Positions 20,430 to 29,704 are shown, counted from the first letter of the stretch. The stretch: DNA of 64,000 nucleotides from Saprospiraceae bacterium (GCA_016711125.1 JADJTQ010000001.1:1240001-1304000); one strand, 5' to 3'. Notes: generated from the letters alone by a model not told the origin. Numbers and translations: made by a program.

Positions 20430-20861
20430 ATGAAATTGCCTGTCATGATGATTTTTGGATTTTGGACATTTAGTGTGGGGATGATCAACAGTCAGGACCT
20501 CTATTCGCACCAATGGAAAGATCGTTTGTTATTGATTTTCGATTCGGATCAGGGATCGATCCGGGCACAAAGTCAAATTGAAGAATTGCTCTCAGATCAG
20601 GAGGGTCTTGCCGAAAGAAAGATAGTCGTTTATCAAATCACACCTGATTTTTGTCGACTACCCTTGGAGGATGAGAAATGGTATCCGAGGGATAAACTCA
20701 AAAGCGAAACTAAGTGGAATCTATCAAAATTTGAGATTATTTTGATGGGTTTAGACGGGAATATTAAACTGCAGAGACAAGAGATCGTTTCTTTAGATGA
20801 ATTGTTCGGTATTATTGACTCGATGCCAATGCGAATGCATGAGATGAAGAAGGCAGAATGA
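20430..20861 (+). CDS. DUF4174 domain protein
   Basis: 143 residues with an N-terminal signal peptide (cleavage near INSQD). The domain starts with SHQWKDRLLLIFDSD and ends with GIIDSMPMRMHEM; the W-K-x-R-x-L-L-x-F and M-P-M-R-x-x-E-M features are the signature of DUF4174, a thioredoxin-like fold without catalytic cysteines. Function unknown; exported. It starts 160 bases from the divergent PSD1 gene and is followed after 16 bases by the CIA30 gene, so those two probably form an operon. Confidence 0.8.
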   Translation: MKLPVMMIFGFWTFSVGMINSQDLYSHQWKDRLLLIFDSDQGSIRAQSQIEELLSDQEGLAERKIVVYQITPDFCRLPLEDEKWYPRDKLKSETKWNLSKFEIILMGLDGNIKLQRQEIVSLDELFGIIDSMPMRMHEMKKAE

Positions 20862-20877
20862 TATCACTAGACTAATA

Positions 20878-21453
20878 ATGACTTACAGTTTGATTTATTA
20901 CTTATTTTTTATTATCATGACAAGTACTCATTCTAAAGATCCGATTGATGTGATTACACAGACAATATGGCCGCTTCCGAAGCCTGAAGATACTCGAAGC
21001 TGGAATATTGTTGATGATCGGGTGATGGGAGGTCTATCTTCCGGTGAATTTTATCTTAATGCGCAGGGACATGGAATTTTTACAGGCCATGTCTCATTGG
21101 AAAACAATGGTGGATTTACTTCAGTTCGGCTGGATACCGGCCCTGTTTCATTAGCTGATAAAAGCAAAATCAGAATAAGTATCAAGGGTGATGGAAAAAA
21201 ATATCAGTTGCGAATAAAGTCGAGTTCGGATCAGCCACACGCTTTTATCCAGATCTTTCAGACCTTGTCAGATTGGCAGAACCTGGAATTTAATCTTTCG
21301 GACTTTTATCCTACGTTTAGAGGTCGGCGACTGGATATTCCTAATTTTTCGGATGGTACTCTTGAAGAAATTGCTTTTTTAATCGCCAATAAGAAGGCGG
21401 AAAAATTTACTTTGGAAATTGCTGAGATGCAATTGGTTGGTTCACCAAATTAA
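20878..21453 (+). CDS. CIA30 family protein
   Basis: 191 residues with an N-terminal hydrophobic signal. The body matches the CIA30 (complex I intermediate-associated protein 30) beta-sandwich: WNIVDDRVMGGLSSGEFYL, then GHVSLENNGGFTSVRL, then a C-terminal ISLF-like part in DFYPTFRGRRLDIPNF. In bacteria these are exported carbohydrate-binding-like proteins and are unlikely to assemble complex I. Likely co-transcribed with the DUF4174 gene 16 bases upstream. Its stop codon touches a hairpin-rich repeat that separates it from the convergent phosphatase gene. Confidence 0.85.
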   Translation: MTYSLIYYLFFIIMTSTHSKDPIDVITQTIWPLPKPEDTRSWNIVDDRVMGGLSSGEFYLNAQGHGIFTGHVSLENNGGFTSVRLDTGPVSLADKSKIRISIKGDGKKYQLRIKSSSDQPHAFIQIFQTLSDWQNLEFNLSDFYPTFRGRRLDIPNFSDGTLEEIAFLIANKKAEKFTLEIAEMQLVGSPN

Positions 21454-21560
21454 ACCCTGATATTGAAAATCACCGTTTTGGTTTTCATATAATCAGTCTA
21501 ATTGTTTGATTTTCAATCGTCAAATTATGCATTGGAGAATCCAATGCATAATGCGGGTTA
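21453..21560. repeat. Dispersed two-hairpin repeat, copy 1
   Basis: About 105 bases that recur at 52350-52460. Stem 1: ATTGAAAATCA (21462-21472) with TGATTTTCAAT (21507-21517). Stem 2: ATTATGCATTGGA (21524-21536) with TCCAATGCATAAT (21540-21552), 13 perfect pairs around GAA. It lies between the ends of two convergent genes and could stop transcription from both sides. Confidence 0.75.
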
Positions 21561-21570
21561 AACCTGGATT

Positions 21571-22758
21571 TCAGCGAATGACTTCGAGGCCAATGAGTGT
21601 GAAGTCATCTTTATACGAGTTTTTTTCCATCTTTTCTAAGCCATGTCTGTAAAGCCGTCTAAATAAGTCTTCGAGTGGAAGATGGCAGTTTTGCAGAAGG
21701 AATGGTTTTAAGTGATCTTTATCATCCAGTTTTTCAATGCTATCCAGAGCATCAATTATGGCATCAGTATAAATAATCAATTGATCACCTACTTTAAGTT
21801 GCAGACTTTTTTCTGTAAACGACATTTCATCGTTTGAAAAGATCCCAACAAGAGTTCCTCCGGTACTTAGGGCGATGATTTCCTGAGTGCCTGGCCTTAT
21901 AACATAAGCTTCAGGTTGACCAGCTTGCGTATACTTTAGTTCTCTTGTTTTGCTATTATAGATCGCATAAAACATGGTTAAAAATGCATCCTCCGGCATT
22001 TTCTGAAATAGCTTTTGATTGGTAATGGAGAGCGCTTCGGAAGCGGATAAAATACCTGATGCCGAATTCCGGAAGGTAGTCGAAGACATGAAGGTAAGTA
22101 GAGCGGCAGGGATGCCATGACCGGCTACATCAGCAAGGAGTAAACCGTAAATTCCTTCTTGAATTTCAATAATATCATAAAAATCGCCACCGATTTGGTC
22201 CATGGGGATAAACATGGAAGCAAAATTTACCGTCTCAGATTGAGGTGGGTTATGAGGGAGAAGAAATTGTTGAACAAGTCTAGCCTGATCCAATTCTTTT
22301 AATATTCTTTGGCGAAACGTATTGAGATTTTTATTGGCCAACTCTAATCTTAATCGAGTTTCCTTGAGTTCAGTGACATCCGATTGAATTCCGACATAGT
22401 GAGTAACGATATTGGAAGCATCCTTAATGGGAGTGATGGAAAGTCGGTTCCAGAAAGGAGTGCCGTCTTTTCTGTAATTTAAAAGCTCGACAGTGCACCC
22501 CAGGCCTTGATTAATAGCCTGACGAATTTGATTTACTGATTTTTGCTCAGTGCCGGGACCCTGCAGAAACCTGCAGTTTTTACCCAAAACTTCATCAATT
22601 CGATAACCGGTTAATTTTTCAAAACCCTCGTTGGCATAGATTAACGGACGGTCTGGTGACGTCATACTTCCGATGGTAATACCCTCGGCAGTTGAATTGG
22701 CAGCCTTTTCCAGCAGCTCGCTTTTTGACAATATTTTTTGGATCGATTCCTTAGCCAT
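21571..22758 (-). CDS. LOV (PAS) domain protein with SpoIIE-type serine phosphatase
   Basis: 395-residue cytosolic signalling protein. The N-terminal PAS domain carries the complete LOV flavin motif GKNCRFLQG with the photoactive cysteine at residue 62, plus ELLNYRKDGTPFWNRLSI and YVGIQSDVTE with the flavin-contacting Asn and Gln. LOV domains bind FMN and form a cysteinyl adduct under blue light. A coiled linker (about 128-165) leads to a PP2C/SpoIIE phosphatase with the metal-binding aspartates in GGDFYD and LADVAGHG and in IIYTDAIIDA. By analogy with RsbP/RsbU proteins it would dephosphorylate an anti-sigma antagonist. No such partner genes are next to it. Convergent with the CIA30 gene. 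Confidence 0.9.
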   Translation of the reverse strand: MAKESIQKILSKSELLEKAANSTAEGITIGSMTSPDRPLIYANEGFEKLTGYRIDEVLGKNCRFLQGPGTEQKSVNQIRQAINQGLGCTVELLNYRKDGTPFWNRLSITPIKDASNIVTHYVGIQSDVTELKETRLRLELANKNLNTFRQRILKELDQARLVQQFLLPHNPPQSETVNFASMFIPMDQIGGDFYDIIEIQEGIYGLLLADVAGHGIPAALLTFMSSTTFRNSASGILSASEALSITNQKLFQKMPEDAFLTMFYAIYNSKTRELKYTQAGQPEAYVIRPGTQEIIALSTGGTLVGIFSNDEMSFTEKSLQLKVGDQLIIYTDAIIDALDSIEKLDDKDHLKPFLLQNCHLPLEDLFRRLYRHGLEKMEKNSYKDDFTLIGLEVIR

Positions 22759-22823
22759 GTGTATTAATCATCGGGAGATCCATAAAATCAATTATCACGA
22801 AAGAAGACCCTTCCGTTTTAACT

Positions 22824-24068
22824 TTACATTTTTTGGAATAGTTGCCTAAATATTAGCAAAATGGCGTCTGCTGTACCAGGCATCGTCTTGGAGACCATTG
22901 GTTCATACCCGCCCTCTTTGTAGGCAGAGTCTGTACAGAGATAGCCATTGCTGCCATTACAATGAGTGATGACGAAAGTGTTTTTATACGGACTAGACTC
23001 TTTAATCTGCATACCGATTTCGGTCATGAGCTCACCGGAGATTCCTGCTAAAAGGATAGATCCTATTTTACATCCGGACAATCTGATCATTTGATCTTCA
23101 TCACTTTCTAACGAGACATTGGGCATGCGTGACTCACCACGTTTCTTTCCTTTTGCAGGCAAAATCGCTTGCTCCATTTTAATTTCTGCAGGGATTTCCG
23201 TTTGAATATTGTTGAACACGTTGACTGCTTCCTGACCCACAAGCTGACCAATTGCTTCAATGTCATTAAATTTGGAGTTAGGTCCATAGATAGGATTGAT
23301 ATCAGCCGAAGCTCCTGCAGTTGCCATAAGTAGAGTGTTGGTATTTTGAGTAAAATATCTTGCTGCAGCTCCAGGCCAATCGCCAGTGATTTGCGTATTA
23401 TCCGGACCACTGACCGTTGCATGGCATGGCCAGTTGAGGAAAGCGGCCATTGGATTATTTTCCAAATCGTCAATGCGAATTATAGCGACTTCATGATCGC
23501 ATGGCCCATCGGGATTTCTGCCTAACCAAATGCCACCATCCGCATGGTGGGCTCTTCGGTTTATATTCATCCGGCAAGTACCTTTACCTGCGCCAACTTT
23601 TGCCGGAGCAACTTTTTTGAGGGCATCCTGGACTACTTTATTTATCTTGCTCTTTAGGCCTTTGTAATAGGCCTCTTCATTTTCGGTAGATTCTCTGGTA
23701 TATACGGAGGTCACTGGCCCGCCATGGTTATGAGCAGCAATTATTAATATCTGTTCCGGTTTTATTTGGGTCGATGTAAAAATTAATTGCCTGGTCTCAT
23801 CAACGAAGTTGTGCGAAAAGCCAATTACATCGACGGCTACGAGGGCGATTCTTTCTGTCCCATTCTCAAGGACTAAAGCAGTCGCATAAATGGAATCATG
23901 AATTCCACTAAACGGCTCGTCGCGACCACCATAACCACTCATGCGAATCGGTTGATCCGGAGTAATATTAATTTTGGCAGCTCCTGCCATAAAATCAGAC
24001 TGGGCAGAAAGTACTAGTGGACAACATACTGCCATTAAAATTTTGAGAAAGTTAATCGATTTTTTCAT
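22824..24068 (-). CDS. Neutral/alkaline non-lysosomal ceramidase-like protein
   Basis: 414 residues with a signal peptide (CCPLVLSAQ). The body starts with AAKINITPDQPIRMSGYGGR, the typical entry to the neutral ceramidase N-terminal domain, and has the zinc-type histidines in IIAAHNHGGP and NWPCHATVSG. At 414 residues it is shorter than full neutral ceramidases (about 650) and has only the N-terminal catalytic-like domain, as many Bacteroidota paralogues do. Cleavage of ceramide or another amide is possible but not shown. The start lies 38 bases after the stop of the acyltransferase gene, and the two probably share a transcript. Confidence 0.85.
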   Translation of the reverse strand: MKKSINFLKILMAVCCPLVLSAQSDFMAGAAKINITPDQPIRMSGYGGRDEPFSGIHDSIYATALVLENGTERIALVAVDVIGFSHNFVDETRQLIFTSTQIKPEQILIIAAHNHGGPVTSVYTRESTENEEAYYKGLKSKINKVVQDALKKVAPAKVGAGKGTCRMNINRRAHHADGGIWLGRNPDGPCDHEVAIIRIDDLENNPMAAFLNWPCHATVSGPDNTQITGDWPGAAARYFTQNTNTLLMATAGASADINPIYGPNSKFNDIEAIGQLVGQEAVNVFNNIQTEIPAEIKMEQAILPAKGKKRGESRMPNVSLESDEDQMIRLSGCKIGSILLAGISGELMTEIGMQIKESSPYKNTFVITHCNGSNGYLCTDSAYKEGGYEPMVSKTMPGTADAILLIFRQLFQKM

Positions 24069-24106
24069 GATCTGTAATTGTGGTCCTTTGATTTTTTGTC
24101 TGACTG

Positions 24107-25216
24107 TTAGATTCGGAAAAATATTTTTCGCTTATAAAGCCAATAGCATAAATACCAAAGTATAAACAGTACAATCATACTGATAATGATATGAAGCGAT
24201 TGTTCACCCAGCCAGCCTAATAGAGAATTGGCGAATGGTTTGACAAAGTTTTCAATAAACCCGGATCCCCCCAGATGAGCAAATAGATAGATAAATAGCG
24301 GATTCATACCAACGATCGTAAAAAACAAAATTCCTCTGTGATATTTTTTTATATCAATGAGCCAATAGGAAAGCGCCAGGGCGAGTATAGTCCATCCGCC
24401 ACTTGCCAGGATAAAGGATGAGGTACAGATTCTTTTAATGATTGGTGTGACCGGACTCAAGGCATATCCCAACACCACTCCAATTAATCCTGCGATTACT
24501 AAGATTTTTAATTTTTCATGGTTCGATTTGTTACTCATCAACAACTGGCCGGCTAAGACGCCCCAGATCGTATGAGCTGTGGTTGGTATCGCATTAAAGG
24601 ACACCCAATGACCTCCCAGATCGGCTCCTCCATATTGAAGATCAAGCCAGGTGCCAAAGTTTTCATTGGGAGTAAAAGGATGATTAAAACCTTCCACCCA
24701 AAAAGTGCGATAAATGAATTCGGTCAACACAATCAATATAAATGAAAAAACAATCTGAAATCTGGTCGACTTATGCATGATGAGATAAGCCAGAAGGTAG
24801 GTCACTGAAAGCTGAGCCAGAACATTTTGAAACTTAAATACGATATGGTCATTACCAACGCAGTACAGACCCCATCCCAGCAGTAACAAAAGCAATGCCC
24901 TCTTGAAAACATGGCTTCGTATCGATTGATCAGACTCTCCTTTCTTTTGCCGGTTAGCGATCGAAAATGGTAATGCAACCCCAACAATAAACATGAAGAA
25001 GGGTTGGATAAGATCCCAGAACCTCAATCCTGCCCAGGGATGATGATGAAATTGTTGGCCAATTGCATAAAGGAAAGTGCCTTCGGGTGCAGCCTCTCCT
25101 AAAAGTATCAGCGTCTCCGTTGATTCGGCAATCAATAGAAACATGGTTAGTCCTCGAAAAAAATCGAGCGAGAGCAATCTGGTAGGAAGGGCAATCTGGG
25201 TTTGTGCTGCTGTCAT
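24107..25216 (-). CDS. HGSNAT-like membrane acyltransferase (DUF5009/DUF1624 group)
   Basis: Membrane protein of about 369 residues with about ten helices. It begins with RLLSLDFFRGLTMFLLI, the hallmark of heparan-alpha-glucosaminide N-acetyltransferase-like proteins, followed by HHHPWAGLRFWDLIQPFFMF with the conserved His and Asp. These proteins move an acetyl group from cytosolic acetyl-CoA to sugar substrates across the membrane. The open frame runs 58 codons further upstream to 25390, but that part is translated tandem repeat; the real start is the ATG at 25216, just ahead of TAAQTQIALPTRLLSLDFF. It may act on sugars together with the downstream hydrolase, which is inference. Confidence 0.85.
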   Translation of the reverse strand: MTAAQTQIALPTRLLSLDFFRGLTMFLLIAESTETLILLGEAAPEGTFLYAIGQQFHHHPWAGLRFWDLIQPFFMFIVGVALPFSIANRQKKGESDQSIRSHVFKRALLLLLLGWGLYCVGNDHIVFKFQNVLAQLSVTYLLAYLIMHKSTRFQIVFSFILIVLTEFIYRTFWVEGFNHPFTPNENFGTWLDLQYGGADLGGHWVSFNAIPTTAHTIWGVLAGQLLMSNKSNHEKLKILVIAGLIGVVLGYALSPVTPIIKRICTSSFILASGGWTILALALSYWLIDIKKYHRGILFFTIVGMNPLFIYLFAHLGGSGFIENFVKPFANSLLGWLGEQSLHIIISMIVLFILWYLCYWLYKRKIFFRI

Positions 25217-25299
25217 CAGGAGGCTTGGTTTTCTATTGTCCAAGATAAGTGATGCCAGGCAGAACTTGCAATTATTGTAGGAAAAAACTGCTTTCGAAA

Positions 25300-26112
25300 C
25301 TCGAAGCACCAGATTACAAGCACCAAAGGTCGTGACCAAGATACTTTGGGATTTGGGATTTGGAATTTCCTTCAAAGTACCAAGCACCAAATTACAAGCA
25401 CCAAACCCGGGACAAAGATACTTTGGAATTTGGAATTTGGAATTTCCTTCAAAGTACCAAGCACCAAATTACAAGCACCAAAGGTGTGACCAAGATACTT
25501 TGGGATTTGAGATTTGGAATTTGGAATTTCCCTGCAAAGCACCAAGCACCAAATTACAAGCACCAAATCCGTGACCAAGATAATTTGGAATTTGAGATTT
25601 GGAATTTGGAATTTCCCTGCAAAGTACCAAGCACCAAAATCCAAGCACCAAACCCGGGACCAAGATACTTTGGAATTTGGGATTTGGGATTTGGAATTTC
25701 CCTTCAAAGCACCAAGCACCAAATTACAAGCACCAAACCCGTGACCAAGATACTTTGGAATTTGGAATTTGGAATTTCCTGCAAGCACCAAGCACCAAAT
25801 TACAAGCACCAAAGGCGTGACCAAGATAATTTGGAATTTGAGATTTGGAATTTGGAATTTCCTTCAAAGCACCAAGCACCAAAATCCAAGCACCAATGTC
25901 AAGGGCAAACCATTTGGAATTTGGAATTTAGAATTTGGAATTTCCTTCAAAGCACCAAGCATCAAAATCCAAGCACCAATGTCAAGGGCAAACCATTTGG
26001 AATTTGGAATTTAGAATTTGGAATTTCCTTCAAAGTACCAAGCACCAAAATCCAAGCACCAATGTCAAGGGCAAACCATTTGGAATTTGGAATTTGGGAT
26101 TTGGAATTTCCT
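25300..26112. repeat. Tandem array of about ten ~80 bp units
   Basis: Units of about 77-86 bases, each with an AAGCACCAAATTACAAGCACC part, a variable TGACCAAGATACTTTGG-like part and nested 7-8 base steps ATTTGGA/ATTTGGG, ending in AATTTCCTTCAAAG. The last three units share a variant centre (GTCAAGGGCAAACCATTTGG). Several frames stay open through the array, producing long meaningless ORFs on both strands. It lies between the 5' end of the acyltransferase gene and the 3' end of an outer-membrane protein gene. Confidence 0.9.
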
Positions 26113-26113
26113 C

Positions 26114-27104
26114 CTAAATAGCAATCCTTGCCCCCACCACCGCGATGGAATACGATTCTCTTACAATATCTTGCAAAGGATTAACAATATTTAGAAATAA
26201 AGGCAAACCCAAAGTGATGAAAATATTAGCCTTTCGGTCAAATGAATATTGAATACCTCCGTAGGCAAAAAGAAATTCGGTGGTTTTGATAAAAGGATGT
26301 GAATCATACTTGGAAGGCTTAAATCCCAAATTATAACTTATACCGGGATAGAAGGTGAGTTTTTGACTATTGGTACGATGAATCAGGAAAAAATTAAAAC
26401 TGGAACTATATAATGATTGATCAGTTATATCACTGGGTAAGTAACCTCGTAAGGAAGTGCTGAAAAAATAATAAACGTTTGGGGTAACACTTTTGTAGTA
26501 GGATGCACCCAGATCAAAATAATCTCTGTCGGCTCCTAGTTGCACTCGCCTGCTTTCGTCTTTAACCAGGGTTTTTGAGTATCCCGCCGTCAATAAAAAA
26601 CCTGGTTCGTAGGCGATGGGTTTAAAACGAAATCTTGCTCCAACGTATGAGATTCCTCCAAACGATTCATCAAAACGCACCGGGTAAATCCGGTTTCTGC
26701 CGAATCCTCAGACACCGTTTTTTAAAAACTCTGAAGGGTGAACTGGTCGAAGAATTATCCAATCGTGTTCGGGCATAACCAACCTGCAAACCCGCATCAA
26801 ACCGACCTGATTGAGAAACCCCATAAAATACAGAAAGATCGGTCTGAAACAGACTATTGCGTAGACGGTCCAGAATTGGTGAGTTTTTACCGTTCTCATG
26901 AAATGCAATCCAATATGAAATCAAATTACTACTTAATATTACTTCAGCTTGTCCTTGCCGCAGTACCGAAGAGGCAGACCCACTGACAATAAAACTTTGT
27001 TCTAACGTGTCTAGGCCTCCAATCGAGTGGCGAAATTTTTGCGCTTCAACCCGTATGATGGTTATAAAAGTCAATGTAAATATTAATATATAATTGGTTT
27101 TCAT
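26114..27104 (-). CDS. Predicted outer-membrane beta-barrel protein, frameshifted
   Basis: Two pieces: 27104-26670 with a signal peptide (cleaved near RVEAQ), and 26680-26114. A frame change near 26705-26720, at a run of six A after SPFRVF, joins them to a protein of about 325 residues. The sequence alternates polar and hydrophobic residues with aromatic ends, for example DAGLQVGYARTRL, YFDLGASYYKSVTPNVYYFF and SIAVVGARIAI at the C-terminus, which is typical for a barrel. No specific family recognised. It is the last gene of the sigma/anti-sigma gene run and its stop lies at the edge of the tandem repeat array. Confidence 0.6.
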
Positions 27105-27110
27105 ATTCTA

Positions 27111-27593
27111 TTAGTTATTTGGTGTTGTGATTTGTTTGGATCCGTACCAGCGGATGGTCGATTGATCAGTACCCTCTGCGCAAAAGGCAGTACATCTTCC
27201 AAAGCCACTAAAAGTCTGATTCTGATTGAATTGTAATTCAAAATATTCGATTAAGAAACCTCCTCTTATTTTATAGCGATCGTAGATCAGCGAACCAGAT
27301 ATTTTGTCGGCCACCATCGTTAATTTAGTGGCTTTGATCATTTCGGGGCGTAAACTTTTAGGAGCCACTATGGCAAAGGAAACTTGCAATGAATCTTTCA
27401 TCTCGATTTCTAAATCACCGCGGTAAATCAAATTGGTGTCATTGCTATAAGTGAAATAGAATTCCCATTTACCGGTTATATTTCCAGACTCTGACGAATT
27501 GCCGGATGGCAGCATGAAAAATGCAATCGCAGCAATTAATAAAAGTAGGATCAATAAGACCAGTGACCGGTTGGAGTTTTTGTATTTCATCAA
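27111..27593 (-). CDS. Hypothetical membrane-anchored protein
   Basis: 160 residues: short basic start, one membrane helix (SLVLLILLLLIAAIAFFML), then a soluble domain beginning GKWEFYFTYSNDTN that looks like a small lipocalin-like beta barrel, with two cysteines in GFGRCTAFCAEG. Family not recognised. It lies 17 bases after the lipoprotein gene and 6 bases before the barrel protein gene, so it is co-transcribed with both. Probably faces the periplasm. Confidence 0.6.
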   Translation of the reverse strand: MMKYKNSNRSLVLLILLLLIAAIAFFMLPSGNSSESGNITGKWEFYFTYSNDTNLIYRGDLEIEMKDSLQVSFAIVAPKSLRPEMIKATKLTMVADKISGSLIYDRYKIRGGFLIEYFELQFNQNQTFSGFGRCTAFCAEGTDQSTIRWYGSKQITTPNN

Positions 27594-27610
27594 CTAATTA
27601 ATGGTAAGCA

Positions 27611-28522
27611 CTATCCCTTAATTAAAAGAAGCTGTTGACCGGTCTTTTGCGAGGTAAGCAACATAAATTCGGACTTTACAGTCTCACCACGTTTACATGC
27701 ACCACCATTTCTCCAGTCTCCATTGTCGGGTATGCTTACCGGTTCAATAAACCTGCCGGTAAATGTTTCGATACCCAATCCTTTGCTGGTACGATCAACT
27801 TGGATTTCAATAAAATTCGCTGCTTTGTCGATTACCCCCGAAATTGGATTAAGATGACGATTGAGACGGTTAGAAGGATCAGCACACGGTGCAATAAACT
27901 CGCGACTCCCTGAGGTCTTATCGTTGCCAAAATCAGGTTCTATTCCAGGCTTAAACACCCTGAGTTGACTAGTCTCTTTGTCATTGGCGTCTTTGACCGG
28001 TACAAACCACATGCAGTAGTCCCGATCATAGGGAGTAAGCCAGGCATTCGTAATCGAAATCGGAGGTGTAACAGCCGGTGCAGGCACTATGATAATGGGA
28101 ATTGGGGGCACGATAAAAGCATCGCTGGTAAAGAAGAATTCTTCCGACCGAATAAGCAAAGGATCGACAACCAATAGATTGGCGCTGCAGTCGGGGTCAT
28201 CAACATAGACATTGGGTGTTCGCACCGCGGCAATATCCTCGGGAATGGTCACGATCAAGCCATCAAGCATGGGCTCAAATGTGGCATCTACTTGCAGAGG
28301 TGGTCCATTGGGTATTTCATTATCGATAAAAACTTGTCGACCCCGCAAAAAGTTGGCCGGAATCGAACGAAGTAAAATCTGATTTTCTCTTCCTGCGAGA
28401 ATGGCCGGTGCCGAATCAATGGAAATATTACCATTAGATGAGGTATTGCAATCCGGGTTACAAGAGAATAATCCAAGCACCAGGAAAAGTGCAACGGTTA
28501 TTAGGGGTTTAAATTCATTCAT
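27611..28522 (-). CDS. Hypothetical lipoprotein
   Basis: 303 residues with a clear lipobox (VLGLFSC, Cys near 21). The region after it (about 30-110) looks like an IPT/TIG-type beta-sandwich: APAILAGRENQILLRSIPAN. A proline-rich linker IVPPIPIIIVPAPAV follows, and then a second domain of unknown type with several Cys and Trp. No family recognised for the second half. Member of the minus-strand envelope gene run, 45 bases after the coiled-coil protein gene. The location is inferred to be the outer-membrane inner or outer leaflet. Confidence 0.65.
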   Translation of the reverse strand: MNEFKPLITVALFLVLGLFSCNPDCNTSSNGNISIDSAPAILAGRENQILLRSIPANFLRGRQVFIDNEIPNGPPLQVDATFEPMLDGLIVTIPEDIAAVRTPNVYVDDPDCSANLLVVDPLLIRSEEFFFTSDAFIVPPIPIIIVPAPAVTPPISITNAWLTPYDRDYCMWFVPVKDANDKETSQLRVFKPGIEPDFGNDKTSGSREFIAPCADPSNRLNRHLNPISGVIDKAANFIEIQVDRTSKGLGIETFTGRFIEPVSIPDNGDWRNGGACKRGETVKSEFMLLTSQKTGQQLLLIKG

Positions 28523-28567
28523 CGGACAGAGTTTTATTAAGGTTTAAAATTTTTAATTGGTGTCAGA

Positions 28568-29704
28568 TTAAATATTATTTCTCAGTTGAGTCAATACGCG
28601 GTTGATTCTTTTTTCCAAAGACAAAACATTCACGGACATATCGTCATAAGCTAACGTAGCAATCTTTTGGGCTTTTCCAGGATTCTGCTTGTGCAATTGT
28701 TCATTTATGTCTCGCATGATATTGAGTATCTGGGTTTGATGGATACCATTGACCATAAATTCGAAGACATCTTCAAGCTCTTGGGAAGTGGGCTCACTCT
28801 CCCAGTACCTTTCTACCCCTTCCAAATAAGAAAGTCGGTTTGCGTCAAAAATTTCCCATGTCTTATTATAGCTTCGGATAGCCTGATCGAAGCTTTGAAA
28901 GCCACCCGCAGAATTAAAATAGGACTTGATGGACGGCAAGTGAGCAAGGATGTCATTGGCGTCACGTAGGTAGTTTAGTAAACTACTGGAAATATCCCGG
29001 AAATATTCGTTTTGTCGCAGAAACTGTTCTTCCATCGCTTTTTCAAGATCGGTAGTCAATCGGTCAACTTCCAGCGTCAGTTCATCTACTTTTGAGCGAA
29101 GATGTGTGATTTCCTCTTTTTGTTCGCCGGTCAGTCTCTCATACCTGGCAATTTGATCTTCCAATCTCCTGCGATTGGCTTCAAAATATAAGATTGTATC
29201 CAAAAGTGTATTATTGAGTGCATTCAATTGTTGCTGAGTCAAGCTATTTTTGGCCTGTAATCCAGCCAGTCGTTTTTCCAGATCATTAATACGTTTTTTA
29301 AACTCTGGTGATTCCGACTCCATATTAACAACCAGAAATTCAATGTACATTTCTTCTCTTGAGGAATCCAATTGGAGAGATCCGTCAACGGGCTTCAACA
29401 TTTTGTGTTTATCGGAAAGCATAGAAATTGCAATGACAGGATCTACAGCGTTTCTGATCGGATATGTAAAACTAAATTTTCCTTCATTGTCAGTGGTGAT
29501 TTCACCTACATCCGAGATGTTGAGTTTTGCATTGGGCAGTGCCTGTAATTCAGTTCCTATTTTTTCGCGGATATTGAGATGTATGTCAATAGCATCCAGA
29601 ACTTGAGTGGCTCCGGAAAAAGGAAATAGAAAAAATAAAAGGTAAACTAATAATCCGGTCTTTTCGATCATGGTCTTGACACCGATAAGGCTTAGATGAT
29701 TCAT
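28568..29704 (-). CDS. Exported coiled-coil protein with N-terminal carboxypeptidase-regulatory-like domain
   Basis: 378 residues. The first ATG is at 29704, but a second at 29671 fits a normal signal peptide better (MIEKTGLLVYLLFFLFPFSG). After the signal comes a beta-sandwich of about 90 residues (LPNAKLNISDVGEITTDNEG, a pattern of carboxypeptidase-regulatory-like domains), then a long heptad-rich coiled coil from about 145 to 250 (KKRINDLEKRLAGLQAKN, RYERLTGEQKEEITHLRSKV) and a helical C-terminal domain. This looks like a periplasmic or cell-surface spacer or scaffold. Co-directional with the gene upstream (gap of 55 bases) and the lipoprotein downstream. Confidence 0.65.
   Translation of the reverse strand: MNHLSLIGVKTMIEKTGLLVYLLFFLFPFSGATQVLDAIDIHLNIREKIGTELQALPNAKLNISDVGEITTDNEGKFSFTYPIRNAVDPVIAISMLSDKHKMLKPVDGSLQLDSSREEMYIEFLVVNMESESPEFKKRINDLEKRLAGLQAKNSLTQQQLNALNNTLLDTILYFEANRRRLEDQIARYERLTGEQKEEITHLRSKVDELTLEVDRLTTDLEKAMEEQFLRQNEYFRDISSSLLNYLRDANDILAHLPSIKSYFNSAGGFQSFDQAIRSYNKTWEIFDANRLSYLEGVERYWESEPTSQELEDVFEFMVNGIHQTQILNIMRDINEQLHKQNPGKAQKIATLAYDDMSVNVLSLEKRINRVLTQLRNNI

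Noticed and set aside
25300..26112. CRISPR array as explanation of the 25 kb repeats
   Set aside because: Units are directly tandem with conserved centres; there are no unique spacers of constant length and no cas genes.
25360..26121. Long overlapping ORFs up to 253 codons on both strands
   Set aside because: They are translations of the ~80 bp tandem repeat; all show the same short phrases and no domain.
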